Shown: in pieces, positions 1 through 7,915 of the stretch | How positions within the stretch are numbered: position 1 is the stretch's first letter | Layout of the letters: every line of letters starts with the position of its first letter | Assembly: GCA_051954955.1 (NCBI GenBank) | Contig: JBQCHF010000072.1 | Coordinates: forward strand, 42,145 to 106,144 | Reading direction: 5' to 3' | DNA: 64,000 nucleotides | From: JBQCHF01 sp051954955 | GTDB taxonomy: Bacteria > Actinomycetota > Actinomycetes > Motilibacterales > Motilibacteraceae | Position numbers and translations under genes: made by a program | Notes under the pieces: generated by a model | The model's database searches: none | What the model saw: only the letters and a program-made list of their open reading frames with translations | What the model was told of the DNA's origin: nothing

Positions 1-1299
1 GGCTACTCCCGCCAGCGGGTGGACCTGCAGTCCGTCGGCGCACCGGTCACCCCGGCCATCTGGTCGGTCTACAGCGGCGCTGGCCAGGGCGTCGATGTCA
101 GCGGGGTCCAGCGCCTGCGGGACGCCTTCCTGGAGCTGCGCGGCCAGACCGAGCACGGACGACTCTCCTACTTCCAGGGCGTGGACGCCGTCTACGGCCA
201 GATCGAGCAGTCACTGGGCGAGCCCAGCGACACCGGCATCCAGTCCCAGCTGTCCGACTTCTGGGCCGGCTGGCACGACGTGGCGAACGCCCCTGGCGAC
301 CCTGCAGCCCGCAGCCAGCTTCTTCAGCGCGCCCAGACCCTGACCGACGGCCTGAACAAGGCGGCTGACTCGCTCTCCACCCAGTGGGGGCAGCTGCGCG
401 AGCAGCTCGGGACGACCCTCAGCGACGTCAACAGCGTGGCGGCGAACGTCGCTGACCTGAACCAGGCCATCCTCCGGGCCGACCAGGCCGGCCTGCCGGA
501 CAGCGAGCTGAAGGACCAGCGGGACGGCCTGGTGATGAAGCTGGCCGACGCCGTCGGCGGCCGAGTGGTCTACGGGGACAACGGTGTCGCCGATGTGTAC
601 CTCGGTGGGACCGCGCTGGTCCGCGGCTCGACCTCGCTGAAGCTGCAGGTCTCCGGCGCCTCCGACCTCCAGTCGCAGTCGACAGACCCCGTCCGCATCA
701 CGTGGGCCAAGGACGGATCCCCTGCCGACGTGACGACCGGCTCGGCCGCTGCGCTGGCCCAGGGCCTGACGACCACGGTCCCGAGCACCCTCGCCTCGCT
801 GGACTCCGTCGCCGCCGCGGTGGTCACCCGCGTGAATGCGCTCCACACCGGCGGATTCGACCTTGCCGGGAACCCGGGCGCTGATTTCTTCGACCCGGCA
901 GGAACGACCGCGGCCGGCATCCGGCTCAACCCTGCGCTCACGGACCACCCCGAGCTGGTGGCGGCCTCCGGGACCGCCGGCGCCACCCTCGACGCCAGCC
1001 AGGCCGACGCGTTGGCGCGCCTCGGCACTGACCCGACCGGTCCGGACTCGACCTACCGCCAGGTCATCGTCGACCTCGGGGTGCAGGCGCAGACGGCCAC
1101 GCGCCGGGCTGCGATCCAGTCCGACGTCACCAGCCAGGTCGACGCCGCGCGCGACGCGCAGTCCGGCGTCAACTTGGACGAAGAGATGATCAATATGGTG
1201 CAGTACCAGCACGCCTACGAGGGGGCGGCGCGCCTCATGACGGCGGTCGACCAGACCCTCGACACGCTCATCCACAACACCGGACTCGTGGGGCGGTGA
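1..1299 (+). CDS. flgK: Flagellar hook-associated protein 1 FlgK (5' end cut by window)
   Basis: FlgK forms the first ring of the hook-filament junction outside the cell. The reading frame is open from the first base of the window, and its first residues (GYSRQRVDLQS) match the segment that follows the N-terminal D0 helix in FlgK, so roughly 30-40 residues and the start codon lie upstream of the window. The C-terminus (NMVQYQHAYEGAARLM, then VDQTLDTL) is the conserved coiled-coil D0 end of FlgK/flagellin-like proteins. flgL starts 4 bases after the stop, so the two junction proteins are co-transcribed. Identification is secure; only the true start is unknown. Confidence 0.95.
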   Translation, partial: GYSRQRVDLQSVGAPVTPAIWSVYSGAGQGVDVSGVQRLRDAFLELRGQTEHGRLSYFQGVDAVYGQIEQSLGEPSDTGIQSQLSDFWAGWHDVANAPGDPAARSQLLQRAQTLTDGLNKAADSLSTQWGQLREQLGTTLSDVNSVAANVADLNQAILRADQAGLPDSELKDQRDGLVMKLADAVGGRVVYGDNGVADVYLGGTALVRGSTSLKLQVSGASDLQSQSTDPVRITWAKDGSPADVTTGSAAALAQGLTTTVPSTLASLDSVAAAVVTRVNALHTGGFDLAGNPGADFFDPAGTTAAGIRLNPALTDHPELVAASGTAGATLDASQADALARLGTDPTGPDSTYRQVIVDLGVQAQTATRRAAIQSDVTSQVDAARDAQSGVNLDEEMINMVQYQHAYEGAARLMTAVDQTLDTLIHNTGLVGR

Positions 1300-1303
1300 C
1301 CGC

Positions 1304-2191
1304 GTGACGACGTTTCGGATCACTCAGCGCTCGGTGGGCGAGCGGACCCTCGCCGGGCTTCAGACGAACCTCGCGCGGATGGGCAAGCTCCAGGAGCAGC
1401 TCTCCAGCGGCAAACTGATCTCCAAGCCGTCGGACGATCCCACGGGAACGGTGTCGGCGCTGCAGATCCGCTCGCAGGTCCGCACCCAGCAGCAGTGGTC
1501 GCGCAACGCCTCCGACGGCGTGGGTTGGCTCAACACCACCGACACGACGCTCACCGGGATGCTCGGCGAGGTCCGGCGCGTCCGCGAGCTCGCCCTCCAG
1601 GGCGCCAACAGCGGCGCCGCCGGCCAGGACGCCCGCGAGGCGATGGCAGCCGAGGTGGACAAGATCAAGGAGTCGTTGATCAGCGACGCGAACACGCGGT
1701 ACCTGGACCGTCCCATCTTCGGCGGGACGACCGGGGGTACCGCTGCGTACGCCTCCGACGGGACCTTCCTCGGGCAAACCGCAGGCGTCTACCGCACGGC
1801 GGGAGACGGCGCCCCGGTGCGGATCGACGTCACCGGCCCCGAGGTGTTCGGCAGCGGCGCGAGTTCTCTGTTCGCCGTCGTCCAGCAGGTGTCCGACGAC
1901 CTCCGCAACAACCCAGCCAGCCTCAGCAACGACCTGGGGGCGATCGACGGCGCCATGAAGAACCTCACGAACAGGCTCTCCGACGTCGGAGCGCGGTCGA
2001 ACCGGCTGGACACCATGCGCCAGGCCGCCGAAGACGCTGCGGGGAGCCTCACGAACCACCTCGCCGACGTCGAGTCGATCGACCTTCCGGCCACCGTCGT
2101 ACAACTTCAGCTGCAGCAGACGGCGTACCAGGCTGCGCTGGGCGCAACCAGCCGGGTCGTGACGCCGTCCCTGATCGACTTCCTCAGGTGA
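1304..2191 (+). CDS. flgL: Flagellar hook-associated protein 3 FlgL
   Basis: FlgL is the second junction protein, placed between FlgK and the flagellin filament. The 295-residue product opens with the family pattern FRITQRSVGERTLAGLQ and then LQEQLSSGKLISKPSDDP, the hallmark N-terminal helix of FlgL and flagellins. The C-terminus (VVQLQLQQTAYQAAL) is the matching helix. The start is GTG, 4 bases after the flgK stop. The length is typical for actinobacterial FlgL. It is the second gene of the flgK-flgL-fliW-csrA order. Confidence 0.95.
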   Translation: MTTFRITQRSVGERTLAGLQTNLARMGKLQEQLSSGKLISKPSDDPTGTVSALQIRSQVRTQQQWSRNASDGVGWLNTTDTTLTGMLGEVRRVRELALQGANSGAAGQDAREAMAAEVDKIKESLISDANTRYLDRPIFGGTTGGTAAYASDGTFLGQTAGVYRTAGDGAPVRIDVTGPEVFGSGASSLFAVVQQVSDDLRNNPASLSNDLGAIDGAMKNLTNRLSDVGARSNRLDTMRQAAEDAAGSLTNHLADVESIDLPATVVQLQLQQTAYQAALGATSRVVTPSLIDFLR

Positions 2192-2238
2192 CCCTGCACA
2201 TGTGCCCCGGCGCACCCGAGATGGTGAAGGATGGGCGC

Positions 2239-2631
2239 GTGACGAAGGAGCAGGACCTACCAGTCATCGACCTCGTGTCTCCCATCGCCGGCTTCCCCGA
2301 GCACCGGCGGTTCGTGCTGGTACAGCTGGACGATGCGGGTCTCCTGTCGGCCCTCCGGTCCGTCGACGACCCGGACCTGCGCTTCCTGGTCGTCCCTCCG
2401 GCGCCGTTCTTCCCCGGGTACGAGCCAGAGATCGACGACGAGTGGGCCGAGCGCCTACAGCTGCGCCGCCAGGACGAGGCGCTCGTGCTGATCATCGTCA
2501 CCCCCGGCCCCACCGCCGCGGACTCCACCGCCAACCTCTTGGCCCCGGTCGTCGTGAACACCCGGACCCGGGTCGCGGCGCAGGTGCTGCTCGAGGGCAA
2601 CCTTCCCCTGAAGGCCCCCCTCGCCGCGTGA
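2239..2631 (+). CDS. fliW: Flagellar assembly factor FliW
   Basis: FliW binds flagellin and, when free, binds and inactivates the translational repressor CsrA, which links filament growth to flagellin synthesis. The product (about 130 residues) has the family core: an IDLVSPIAGFP-like N-terminus, FLVVPPAPFFPGYEPEI in the middle and NLLAPVVVNTRTRVAAQVLL near the end. I chose the GTG at 2239 because GAAGGA lies about 7 bases upstream. An in-frame ATG at 2221 would add six residues but has no comparable ribosome site. csrA follows 110 bases downstream, the usual FliW-CsrA pairing. Confidence 0.92.
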   Translation: MTKEQDLPVIDLVSPIAGFPEHRRFVLVQLDDAGLLSALRSVDDPDLRFLVVPPAPFFPGYEPEIDDEWAERLQLRRQDEALVLIIVTPGPTAADSTANLLAPVVVNTRTRVAAQVLLEGNLPLKAPLAA

Positions 2632-2741
2632 AGGCGCGGCCCTCGATCCGGCCGATGAGAACGCCACGCGAGGCATGCTTCGCGAATAGGCTGGGCGGAA
2701 CGCCCGGTGGACATGGGCGCACCCATGGAAGGGGCCCGCCA

Positions 2742-3023
2742 GTGCTCGTCCTCAGTCGCCGCGCCGGCGAGAGCATCGTGGTCGGCGACGACGTCGTCGT
2801 TACCGTGCTCGAGGTGAGGAGCGACGTCGTCCGGATCGGCATCGACGCCCCCCGCTCCGTTCGTGTGCACCGCGAAGAGGTCTACCGGGAGCTGCAGGCC
2901 GCGAACCAGGCCGCGGCGAGCAGCGTCGGACCGTCCGACGAGGCGCTCGTCCAGGCTATCCACTCGCTGCTGCCCCCGACGGCCCGGGTATCGGAGCCCC
3001 CCCTCCCTCCCGCCGCCGACTGA
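2742..3023 (+). CDS. csrA: Carbon storage regulator CsrA (long C-terminal tail)
   Basis: CsrA is an RNA-binding homodimer that represses translation by covering GGA motifs at ribosome sites; in fliW-bearing bacteria its main target is flagellin mRNA. The GTG start is preceded by GGAAGGGG. Residues 1-55 follow the family closely (LVLSRRAGESIVVGDD, VRIGIDAP, then VHREEVYREL), including the RNA-binding arginine region before EEVY. At 93 residues it is longer than the usual 60-75: the last ~35 residues form a Pro/Ala/Ser-rich tail with no motif I recognise. It lies just after fliW, its antagonist. Confidence 0.93.
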   Translation: MLVLSRRAGESIVVGDDVVVTVLEVRSDVVRIGIDAPRSVRVHREEVYRELQAANQAAASSVGPSDEALVQAIHSLLPPTARVSEPPLPPAAD

Positions 3024-3087
3024 CCGCCCCGAAGGCTCGCCACCGCCCGGCTGCTGCCGATAGGTCGTGCGAGGTCTGGGAGGTCAC

Positions 3088-5247
3088 ATGGTCCATCAAC
3101 CCGTCACGGTCGCCGTGCAGGTCGGCAACGATCCGGCCGCGACCCGCTCGATGCTCGACGCGGTCCTCGGACAGCTCGGCGTGCGTGACGAGCTCATCCT
3201 GCTGTGCCCGCAGAACGAGCGCACGACGCCCTGGCGGTCGAGCAGGGCACGGATCGTCGTCTTCGACGGGTCCGGCCCCGACGCGGCGACCCGGGCAGCG
3301 CTGGAGGCGGCACAGCACGACCGCGTGCTGGTCACCTGCGACGACGTGATCTTCAGCCACCGCCTGGTGGAGCGACTCGCTCACGCCCTCGACAGCGACC
3401 CTGCCCTGGTGGCCGTCGGCCCGCTGGCGCCACACGTCAACGGCATCCAGCGGGTGGACCTGCCCGACGACGTCGCCGGCGACCTGCGCGCCCTGCGCCG
3501 CTGGATGAGCGAGGTGGGGCGCGGCGCAGGCGACTCGGTTCTGCCGGCGCGCCGGCTGGATCCCGTGTGCCTGCTCCTGCGTCGCGAGGGTGCGTCCCTC
3601 ACGGCCCCCGGCCTCGGCCCGGTTGGGTCCCTGGCGGTCGTGCCCGGGGCGGTAGTCGCACATTTGGAGTCCGAGGGCTGCGCACGCGCCCTGGCCGCTG
3701 ACGACCCCCTGCTCAGCCTCTGCATGATCGTCAAGGACGAGGAGGCGAGCATCCTCGACACCATCGAGAGCGCGCGGCGCATCGTCGACGAGGTCATCGT
3801 GTACGACACAGGCTCTCGGGACCGCACCAGGGACCTGGCGCGGGAGGCGGGAGCCCACGTCGTGGAGGGGTTCTGGAACAACCACTTCGCCGAGGCGCGG
3901 AATCGGGCCGCGGAGCACGTCCGCACCCCGTGGATGCTGGTCCTGGACGCGGACGAGACCCTCACCGTCGACAACCCTGCCGCCCTTCGAGCCTTCCTGC
4001 GCAGGACGACGTGCGACGCTCTCCTCGTGGGCGTCCGCAACACCCACGACCTGGGTGGGGTGAGCCTCGAGAACTGGAGCGTCCGGGTGATGCGCCCGAT
4101 GGCGGCGCGGTACGTCAACCCCCTGCACGAGCAGGTCGTCCACTCCATGACCGGCGAACAGATCGATCTACTGCAGACACGTTATGACGACCTTCGCGTC
4201 GAGCACGTCGGCTACCGGCGCCAGCGGATGGAGGATCGGGACAAGACCCGGCGCAACTACGAGATCGCGATCAGCGGGCTCGCAGCGGCGAGAACGTCCG
4301 GGTCCGTCGGCGTGCTGATGGATGCCCTGGTCAACGCCGGCCGCTCCGCGACCGGCACTGAGCAGCTGTGCCGGGAGGCGCTCACCTTCCTCGAAGAGGC
4401 GTGGAAGCACTTCACCGAGACGAATCAGTACAGCGGCACGGCCTCTCTCGGGGCCTACACCGCCGCCATGCATTCCATCGTTCTGGGCGAGATGGAGGCC
4501 GCCGCCACGTGGCGGGACCGGTTCCGCAGAGCCTCGGGGAACGAGTCCGAGGCCGTCGTCATCGATGCCAACATCGCCGCCCGCTCGGGAGAGACACAGC
4601 GAGCCATCGAGCTGCTCGAGAGCCTGCCGGAGACCTACCTGGGCAGCATGGGTCGGCTCACCCCCCGGGCCCATCTCCTTCCCACGGTGCTCGGCTGGCG
4701 GCTCTCATGCGGCCTGCCCACCGAGGTCACGGTCCGAGAGATGGTGCGAGGCGACGTCCCGCTGGTCGACCTCGACCTGCTCTTGTCAGCGTTCGACGGC
4801 AGCAGTTCCGCCCTGGCGGAGGTGCTCACGTCCACACCTGCTCCGACCCTGCTCCGCTCGGTCTGCGGACAGGCGATCAGCCACCCTCAGGGGGGCGAGC
4901 TCCTCCGCAGCCTGCACGAGGCCGCACCCACCGAGCTTGCGCCCGTCGCGGCAGCCGCGAACCTTCCAGCGAACGACCTCTCCCTCGAGGCCGCCGTCTA
5001 CTGGTCCCTGGCCCTGCGGGCGGTCGGCCACGCCGAAGAGTGCCCGCTGCGCAAGATCCGGGACGGAGACCAGCCGTCGCGAGCAGCGGTCGCCTGCGCC
5101 GTCCTCGCCGACGCCTGCTCGGACGAGGAGTCCTGGAAGCTTCTCCCGGAGAAGCTGGGAGATGTTCCGAGCGAGGACGAGCACGAGGTCGTCGGGCTCC
5201 TCCAGACTTTCGCACCGCGAGTGGCGGACGCCGTGGTCTCCGCCTGA
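3088..5247 (+). CDS. Family-2 glycosyltransferase with TPR-like C-terminus
   Basis: The ~719-residue protein has three parts. Residues ~1-200 resemble a GT2-like Rossmann half (VTVAVQVGNDP, then VLVTCDDVIFS). Residues ~205-330 form a clear GT2 catalytic core starting SLCMIVKDEEASILDTIES, with the metal-site LDADET near residue 286. The remainder is a helical, tetratricopeptide-like region. I chose the ATG at 3088 because TGGGAGG sits just upstream; a GTG at 3067 would add seven residues. It lies directly after csrA in the flagellar operon. GT2-TPR enzymes at flagellar loci often glycosylate flagellin, so that is the likely role, but neither the acceptor nor the sugar can be read from the sequence. 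Confidence 0.8.
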   Translation: MVHQPVTVAVQVGNDPAATRSMLDAVLGQLGVRDELILLCPQNERTTPWRSSRARIVVFDGSGPDAATRAALEAAQHDRVLVTCDDVIFSHRLVERLAHALDSDPALVAVGPLAPHVNGIQRVDLPDDVAGDLRALRRWMSEVGRGAGDSVLPARRLDPVCLLLRREGASLTAPGLGPVGSLAVVPGAVVAHLESEGCARALAADDPLLSLCMIVKDEEASILDTIESARRIVDEVIVYDTGSRDRTRDLAREAGAHVVEGFWNNHFAEARNRAAEHVRTPWMLVLDADETLTVDNPAALRAFLRRTTCDALLVGVRNTHDLGGVSLENWSVRVMRPMAARYVNPLHEQVVHSMTGEQIDLLQTRYDDLRVEHVGYRRQRMEDRDKTRRNYEIAISGLAAARTSGSVGVLMDALVNAGRSATGTEQLCREALTFLEEAWKHFTETNQYSGTASLGAYTAAMHSIVLGEMEAAATWRDRFRRASGNESEAVVIDANIAARSGETQRAIELLESLPETYLGSMGRLTPRAHLLPTVLGWRLSCGLPTEVTVREMVRGDVPLVDLDLLLSAFDGSSSALAEVLTSTPAPTLLRSVCGQAISHPQGGELLRSLHEAAPTELAPVAAAANLPANDLSLEAAVYWSLALRAVGHAEECPLRKIRDGDQPSRAAVACAVLADACSDEESWKLLPEKLGDVPSEDEHEVVGLLQTFAPRVADAVVSA

Positions 5248-5261
5248 GGTCCGCCGTCTCA

Positions 5262-5311
5262 CCGAACGCAGTGGGCCCCTGTCACTCCAGGAGTGACAGG
5301 GGCCCGTTCGG
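5262..5311. terminator. Bidirectional terminator hairpin
   Basis: A perfect 16-bp inverted repeat (5273-5288 with 5290-5305) is centred on one base and flanked by further complementary CCGAACG (5262-5268) and CGTTCGG (5305-5311). It lies between the converging ends of the glycosyltransferase (plus) and the chemotaxis operon (minus), so it probably ends both transcripts. No long T run follows, as is common in GC-rich actinobacteria. Confidence 0.85.
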
Positions 5312-5343
5312 CGTGAGCCAAGCCACGGCTCGACCGGCAGCGC

Positions 5344-5835
5344 TCAGACCAGCACGACCGCCAGCTTCCCCGTCCCGTACCCGCCGATCTCGACGGACAG
5401 GTCCAACCGCCGGCCGATGGACCGCAGCGCGGCACTCACGTCGGCCGGCGGGATGTCGCCGGGGGCGTGCAGGGCGTAGAGCTTGGTGTGCACGTGGCCC
5501 GGCAGGTTGAACAGCGCGGACACGATGTTGAGGACCTCGTAGAGGTTGTCCCGCACCATGGGCGAGAGCTCGCGGTCCTCGACGCACGCCTCCGCGCCGC
5601 CCTTCGGGATCAGCCCGATCGAGGCGCCGGCGAACGCCGACAGCGGCAGGTCGCAGGCGACCAGCGCGCAGGTGCGCAGGGTGTCGTCCACGTAGACGGC
5701 GACGGAGACGAGCTCCTTCTCGCCGGGCACGAGCGGGTCGCACGGGGCGACCTCGACGTCGCGGCCGAGCAGCTCCTCGAGCATGTCCCGCACCGCCTTG
5801 GGGTGCGGCAGCGTGGTGGCAGCAGCCGTGGTCAT
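5344..5835 (-). CDS. CheC/CheX-like protein, last gene of the chemotaxis operon
   Basis: The 163-residue soluble product has no clear named match. It does carry DNLYEVLN near residue 98, which fits the CheC/CheX phosphatase signature DxxxExxN, followed about 22 residues later by a proline, as in CheC. The layout, with predicted beta-strands before and after the helix, also fits that fold. The neighbouring gene at 6202-6711 carries the same signature more clearly. It starts 7 bases after the cheY stop, so it belongs to the che operon. A CheY-P phosphatase or a degenerate adaptor is the best guess; this is inference from a short motif. Confidence 0.6.
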   Translation of the reverse strand: MTTAAATTLPHPKAVRDMLEELLGRDVEVAPCDPLVPGEKELVSVAVYVDDTLRTCALVACDLPLSAFAGASIGLIPKGGAEACVEDRELSPMVRDNLYEVLNIVSALFNLPGHVHTKLYALHAPGDIPPADVSAALRSIGRRLDLSVEIGGYGTGKLAVVLV

Positions 5836-5842
5836 CGGTCGA

Positions 5843-6205
5843 TCACCCCAGCACCGGGGTCAGGGCCTCGCGGAACGTCTCCGCGGTGAACGGCTTGGCG
5901 ATGAGGAACAGCGCACCGGCGGCCTCGGCCTTCTCCCGCATGTCCGGAGAGCCCTCCGAGGTGACGAAGCCGAACGGCACCTGCTCGCCGCGGGCGCGAA
6001 GCGCCTGCAGCAGCTCCAGGCCGCTCATCTCGGGCATGTTCCAGTCCGAGAGCACCAGGTCCGGCGCCTCGGCCCCGACGACGTCCAGGGCCACGCGACC
6101 GTTCTCGGCCTCCACCAGGTCGTGGCCGTCATAGCCCGCCTGGCGCAGCGTGCGGGTGACGATCTGCCGCATCACGCGGGAGTCGTCGGCGATGAGGATC
6201 TTCAC
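5843..6205 (-). CDS. cheY: CheY-type response regulator
   Basis: This is a single receiver domain of 120 residues. It shows the acidic pair DD (residues 7-8), the phospho-acceptor aspartate 54 in LSDWNMPEMSG, the switch threonine 82 (FVTSEGS) and the conserved lysine 104 (AKPF). The GTG start at 6205 overlaps the stop of the upstream cheX by four bases (GTGA), which decides the start over an upstream extension that would run into cheX. It probably carries the signal from CheA to the flagellar switch; which of the two CheY proteins here binds FliM cannot be told from sequence alone. Confidence 0.9.
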   Translation of the reverse strand: MKILIADDSRVMRQIVTRTLRQAGYDGHDLVEAENGRVALDVVGAEAPDLVLSDWNMPEMSGLELLQALRARGEQVPFGFVTSEGSPDMREKAEAAGALFLIAKPFTAETFREALTPVLG

Positions 6206-6711
6206 TGCGCGGTCCCTTCCAGGCCTTCTTGCACGTTCTCGGGCTCCCGCGACCACACGGTGAGCTGCACGGGTTCCCCCCGCCAGGACAGCGATCCGCT
6301 GGCGACCAGCGCCGCGGTCTCGGGCAGCACCGACGCGGCCGCCGGCACGCCGCCGACGGCGACCTCCGGCAGGGACAGCGACGACGGCCCGGGCACGATG
6401 CTCTTCACGCTGCCGCCGACGATGTTCGTGAACTCCCCCACCGCGTCCAGGCAGTCGGCCTCGACGACCTGGTCCGGGGTGAACATCGCGCGGGCCAGCG
6501 CCTCGGCGGCCGAACGGCTCAGCCCGACGACGACGTCGCCGGCCCAGCCGCCGCTGACCACCACGTGCCCGGTGAAGTCCACCTCGGCCACCACCGGCTG
6601 CTCGTCGAGCGGGCCGTCCTCGTCCGGCACCACGGAGGCCCAGGACTCCTGGCCGATCCCGACCAGGTCCTCGTCGCTCACGACGGGCTGTAGGACATCG
6701 GCGCTGCTCAT
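6202..6711 (-). CDS. cheX: CheX-type chemotaxis phosphatase
   Basis: CheX/CheC proteins remove phosphate from CheY-P and stand in for CheZ in most non-enteric bacteria. The 169-residue product contains LDAVGEFTNIVGGSVKS at about residues 91-107, which holds the DxxxExxN active-site pattern plus the NIxGG extension typical of CheX. The ATG at 6711 shares one base with the stop of the upstream cheY (TGATG), and its own stop overlaps the next cheY by four bases. It is thus sandwiched between two cheY genes, which fits a phosphatase serving them. Confidence 0.85.
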   Translation of the reverse strand: MSSADVLQPVVSDEDLVGIGQESWASVVPDEDGPLDEQPVVAEVDFTGHVVVSGGWAGDVVVGLSRSAAEALARAMFTPDQVVEADCLDAVGEFTNIVGGSVKSIVPGPSSLSLPEVAVGGVPAAASVLPETAALVASGSLSWRGEPVQLTVWSREPENVQEGLEGTAQ

Positions 6712-7091
6712 CAGGACACCCCCTGCGGGGTGAGGCCGAGCAGGGCGAGTTTGTCGGCGATGGCGTCCGGCGTGAACGGCTTGATGACGTACTCGTGGGC
6801 GCCGGCCGCGAGCGCGCGCACGATCTGCGTGTGCTCGCTCTCGGTCGTCACCATCATGAGCGTCACGTCGCGCCACTCCGGGCGGGACCGGACCTCGCTG
6901 ATGAAGGACAGTCCGTCCATCACCGGCATGTTCCAGTCGACCAGAGCCACCTCCGGCAGCGGCCCGGACTCCATCGCCGCCAGCGCCTCCTGGCCGTCGC
7001 CCGCCTCGGCCACGGTGAACCCGAGGCCGGTGACGATGCGGCGCAGGATGCTTCGCATGGCGCGCGAGTCGTCGACGACGAGTGCGTGCAT
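6711..7091 (-). CDS. cheY: CheY-type response regulator (second copy)
   Basis: This is a stand-alone receiver domain of 126 residues with DD at residues 7-8, phospho-acceptor aspartate 52 (VDWNMPVMDG), switch threonine 82 (VTTESEH) and lysine 104 (IKPF). ATG at 7091 overlaps the cheR stop by one base (TGATG). It differs widely from the other CheY in the operon, so the pair is probably not a recent duplication. One may drive the motor while the other acts as a phosphate sink or regulates the receptor; sequence does not say which. Confidence 0.9.
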   Translation of the reverse strand: MHALVVDDSRAMRSILRRIVTGLGFTVAEAGDGQEALAAMESGPLPEVALVDWNMPVMDGLSFISEVRSRPEWRDVTLMMVTTESEHTQIVRALAAGAHEYVIKPFTPDAIADKLALLGLTPQGVS

Positions 7092-7915
7092 CACCGCTCC
7101 TTGCTCCGGTAGACGACCGATCCCGCAGAGGAGACCGGGGTGTAGCCGTCGACGACCCCCAGGGTCGTCTCGGCGGCGCCGAGGAGCAGGTAGCCCCCGG
7201 GCCGCAGGACACCGCGCACCTGCTCGAGGATGCGGCGCTTGACCTCGACGTCGAAGTAGATGAGGACGTTGCGCAGCAGCACGACGTCGAACAGCGGCCG
7301 CGGTGGCCACCGGCCGATGAGGTTGAGCTCCTCGAACCGGCAGCGGTCGCGCAGCTTCTGCGTCACCCGGAAGTCGCGGCCCTCGCGCTCCATGTACTTC
7401 ACCAGCAGCGGCGCCGGCAGCCCGCGGTTCACCTCCAGGCCGGAGTAGCGCGCCTCACGGGCCTTGGCCACCACCTCGGTGGACAGGTCGGTGCCGAGCA
7501 GGTCCACGCTCCAGGTGGCCAGCTGCGGGAACTCGGTGTCGAGCAGCATGGCTACGCTGTAGAGCTCCTGCCCGGTTGAGGACGCCGCCGACCAGATCCG
7601 CAGCGAGCGGGTGACGGCGTTGCGCTCCAGCACGTCGGGCAGGATCACGTTCTTGAGGGCCTCGAACGGGTGCACGTCGCGGAACCACGACGTCTCGTTC
7701 GTGGTCATCGCCTCGACGACCTTGTTCTCCAGCGTGCGGTCGCGGGTGCGCCGCAGCTGCTCGACCAGGCCGCCGATGCCCGGCAGCCCCAGGTCGCGGG
7801 CCAGCGGCGCGAGCCGCGACTCCACCAGGTAGGACTTCTCCGGTGCCAGCACGATCGCCGACCGCTCGCCGACCAGCGTGCTGATGTAGGTGAAGTCCGC
7901 CGTCTCGACACTCAT
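7091..7915 (-). CDS. cheR: Chemotaxis protein methyltransferase CheR
   Basis: CheR methylates glutamates of the chemoreceptor using S-adenosylmethionine, opposing CheB. The 274-residue product has the N-terminal helical CheR domain (~1-75), then the SAM-binding domain with TNETSWFRD, IWSAASSTGQELYS (the glycine-poor SAM loop common to CheR), LGTDLS and LLRNVLIYFD. ATG at 7915 overlaps the cheB stop by four bases (ATGA). No C-terminal pentapeptide-binding beta-insertion is evident beyond the usual core. Confidence 0.93.
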   Translation of the reverse strand: MSVETADFTYISTLVGERSAIVLAPEKSYLVESRLAPLARDLGLPGIGGLVEQLRRTRDRTLENKVVEAMTTNETSWFRDVHPFEALKNVILPDVLERNAVTRSLRIWSAASSTGQELYSVAMLLDTEFPQLATWSVDLLGTDLSTEVVAKAREARYSGLEVNRGLPAPLLVKYMEREGRDFRVTQKLRDRCRFEELNLIGRWPPRPLFDVVLLRNVLIYFDVEVKRRILEQVRGVLRPGGYLLLGAAETTLGVVDGYTPVSSAGSVVYRSKER

